From the NCBI GenBank assembly GCA_007124475.1, contig SLFB01000148.1, positions 1 through 6,567 of the forward strand: 6,567 bases of DNA, in the 5' to 3' direction. Position numbers and translations under genes: made by a program. Positions 6,135 through 6,567 of this stretch are shown in pieces. The DNA is from Vibrio sp. (GTDB lineage: Bacteria; Pseudomonadota; Gammaproteobacteria; Enterobacterales; Vibrionaceae). The notes under the pieces are model-generated. The model saw only the letters and a list, made by a program, of their open reading frames with translations. It was not told the DNA's origin and did no database searches. The first letter of the stretch is position 1, and each line of letters opens with the position of its first letter.

Positions 6135-6567
6135 ATGCCACAACAACAAAAATTCCGTTTAGTCACGAGAAGTGACTTTGATGGTTTGGTGTGCGCCGTA
6201 TTGCTCAAACAGCTTGAGTTGATTGATGAGATTAAGTTTGTACACCCGAAAGATATGCAAGATGGACTGATCGAGATTACCGAGCACGATATTATTACCA
6301 ATTTACCTTATGTCAAAGAAGCACATATGGTATTTGACCATCATTTATCAGAAACCATTCGTAATCAAGGGGCTCGCCCCAATCATGTTATTGACCCCAA
6401 TGCACCTTCTGCCGCCCGTGTTGTGTGGGATCATTATGGAGGGAAATCCGTATTTCCTGAACGATGGATAGAGATGATGGCGGCGGTAGATAAAGGCGAT
6501 TCGGCCCAGTTCACTCGCGATGAAGTGCTCGATTCTCAAGGTTGGAATTTATTAAATTTCTTGATGG
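6135..6567 (+). CDS. DHH-family phosphoesterase-like protein, N-terminal part
   Basis: The frame opens at ATG 6135 and is still open at the window end, giving 144 complete codons. AAAAGGA (6121-6127) lies 7 nt upstream of the ATG and supports this start. The protein starts MPQQQKFRLVTRSDFDGLVCA. The SDFDG segment (13-17) and the DHH triad (Asp68-His69-His70, in MVFDHHLSE) correspond to motifs I and III of the DHH phosphoesterase superfamily, which bind the divalent metals. The family includes exopolyphosphatases, RecJ-type nucleases and nanoRNA/cyclic-dinucleotide hydrolases. The DHHA1 or other C-terminal domain that would distinguish these lies beyond the window, so the substrate is unknown. 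No signal peptide is seen, so it is probably cytoplasmic. It is separated from thrC by a terminator and two ERIC copies and is therefore an independent unit. A weak promoter-like pair lies at 6061-6088. Confidence 0.85.
   Translation, partial: MPQQQKFRLVTRSDFDGLVCAVLLKQLELIDEIKFVHPKDMQDGLIEITEHDIITNLPYVKEAHMVFDHHLSETIRNQGARPNHVIDPNAPSAARVVWDHYGGKSVFPERWIEMMAAVDKGDSAQFTRDEVLDSQGWNLLNFLM

Noticed and set aside
6107..6175. ATG at 6107 as an upstream start or small gene before the DHH gene
   Set aside because: It is out of frame with the DHH gene, ends at a stop after about 22 codons and has no ribosome-binding site.
6095..6539. Minus-strand frames opposite the DHH gene
   Set aside because: The plus-strand frame has DHH motifs and a ribosome-binding site; the antisense frames have neither.

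Overview
The window looks like a chromosomal segment of a gammaproteobacterium, most likely from the Vibrionaceae (Vibrio/Photobacterium-like) or a nearby lineage. Three things point there: a fused ThrA and the order thrL-thrA-thrB-thrC with a leader-peptide attenuator, moderately AT-rich DNA, and three ERIC-type intergenic repeats, a family known from enterobacteria and vibrios. I cannot name the species from sequence alone.

Layout, left to right. Positions 1-161 hold the 5' end of a minus-strand gene for a probable exported protein, cut by the window edge. Its ribosome-binding site lies against ERIC copy 1 (181-308). From 309 to about 649 I see no gene. A candidate promoter (650-678) precedes a Thr/Ile-rich leader peptide (718-792) and a strong intrinsic terminator (807-845), which together form the thr attenuator. 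The operon follows: thrA (880-3339), thrB (3343-4314) and thrC (4311-5588). Gaps are 3 bp or a 4-bp overlap, and a strong terminator (5639-5671) closes it. Next come ERIC copy 2 (5683-5880, with a 70-bp internal insertion that folds into three hairpins), a 14-bp palindrome, and ERIC copy 3 (5965-6086). The last feature is the 5' part of a plus-strand DHH-family phosphoesterase-like gene that runs off the window at 6567.

How the genes work together. ThrA phosphorylates aspartate (first step) and reduces aspartate semialdehyde to homoserine (third step). ThrB phosphorylates homoserine, and ThrC converts O-phosphohomoserine to threonine. The leader peptide lets ribosome stalling at Thr/Ile codons decide whether transcription continues into thrA. 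The intact ACT regulatory domains of ThrA suggest threonine feedback at the protein level as well.

I found no mobile element with a transposase, CRISPR array, tRNA, rRNA or convincing new system. The points most worth a second look are the lineage-specific attenuator layout, the ERIC insertion variant, and ERIC ends placed where they could supply -10 elements to the two flanking genes.
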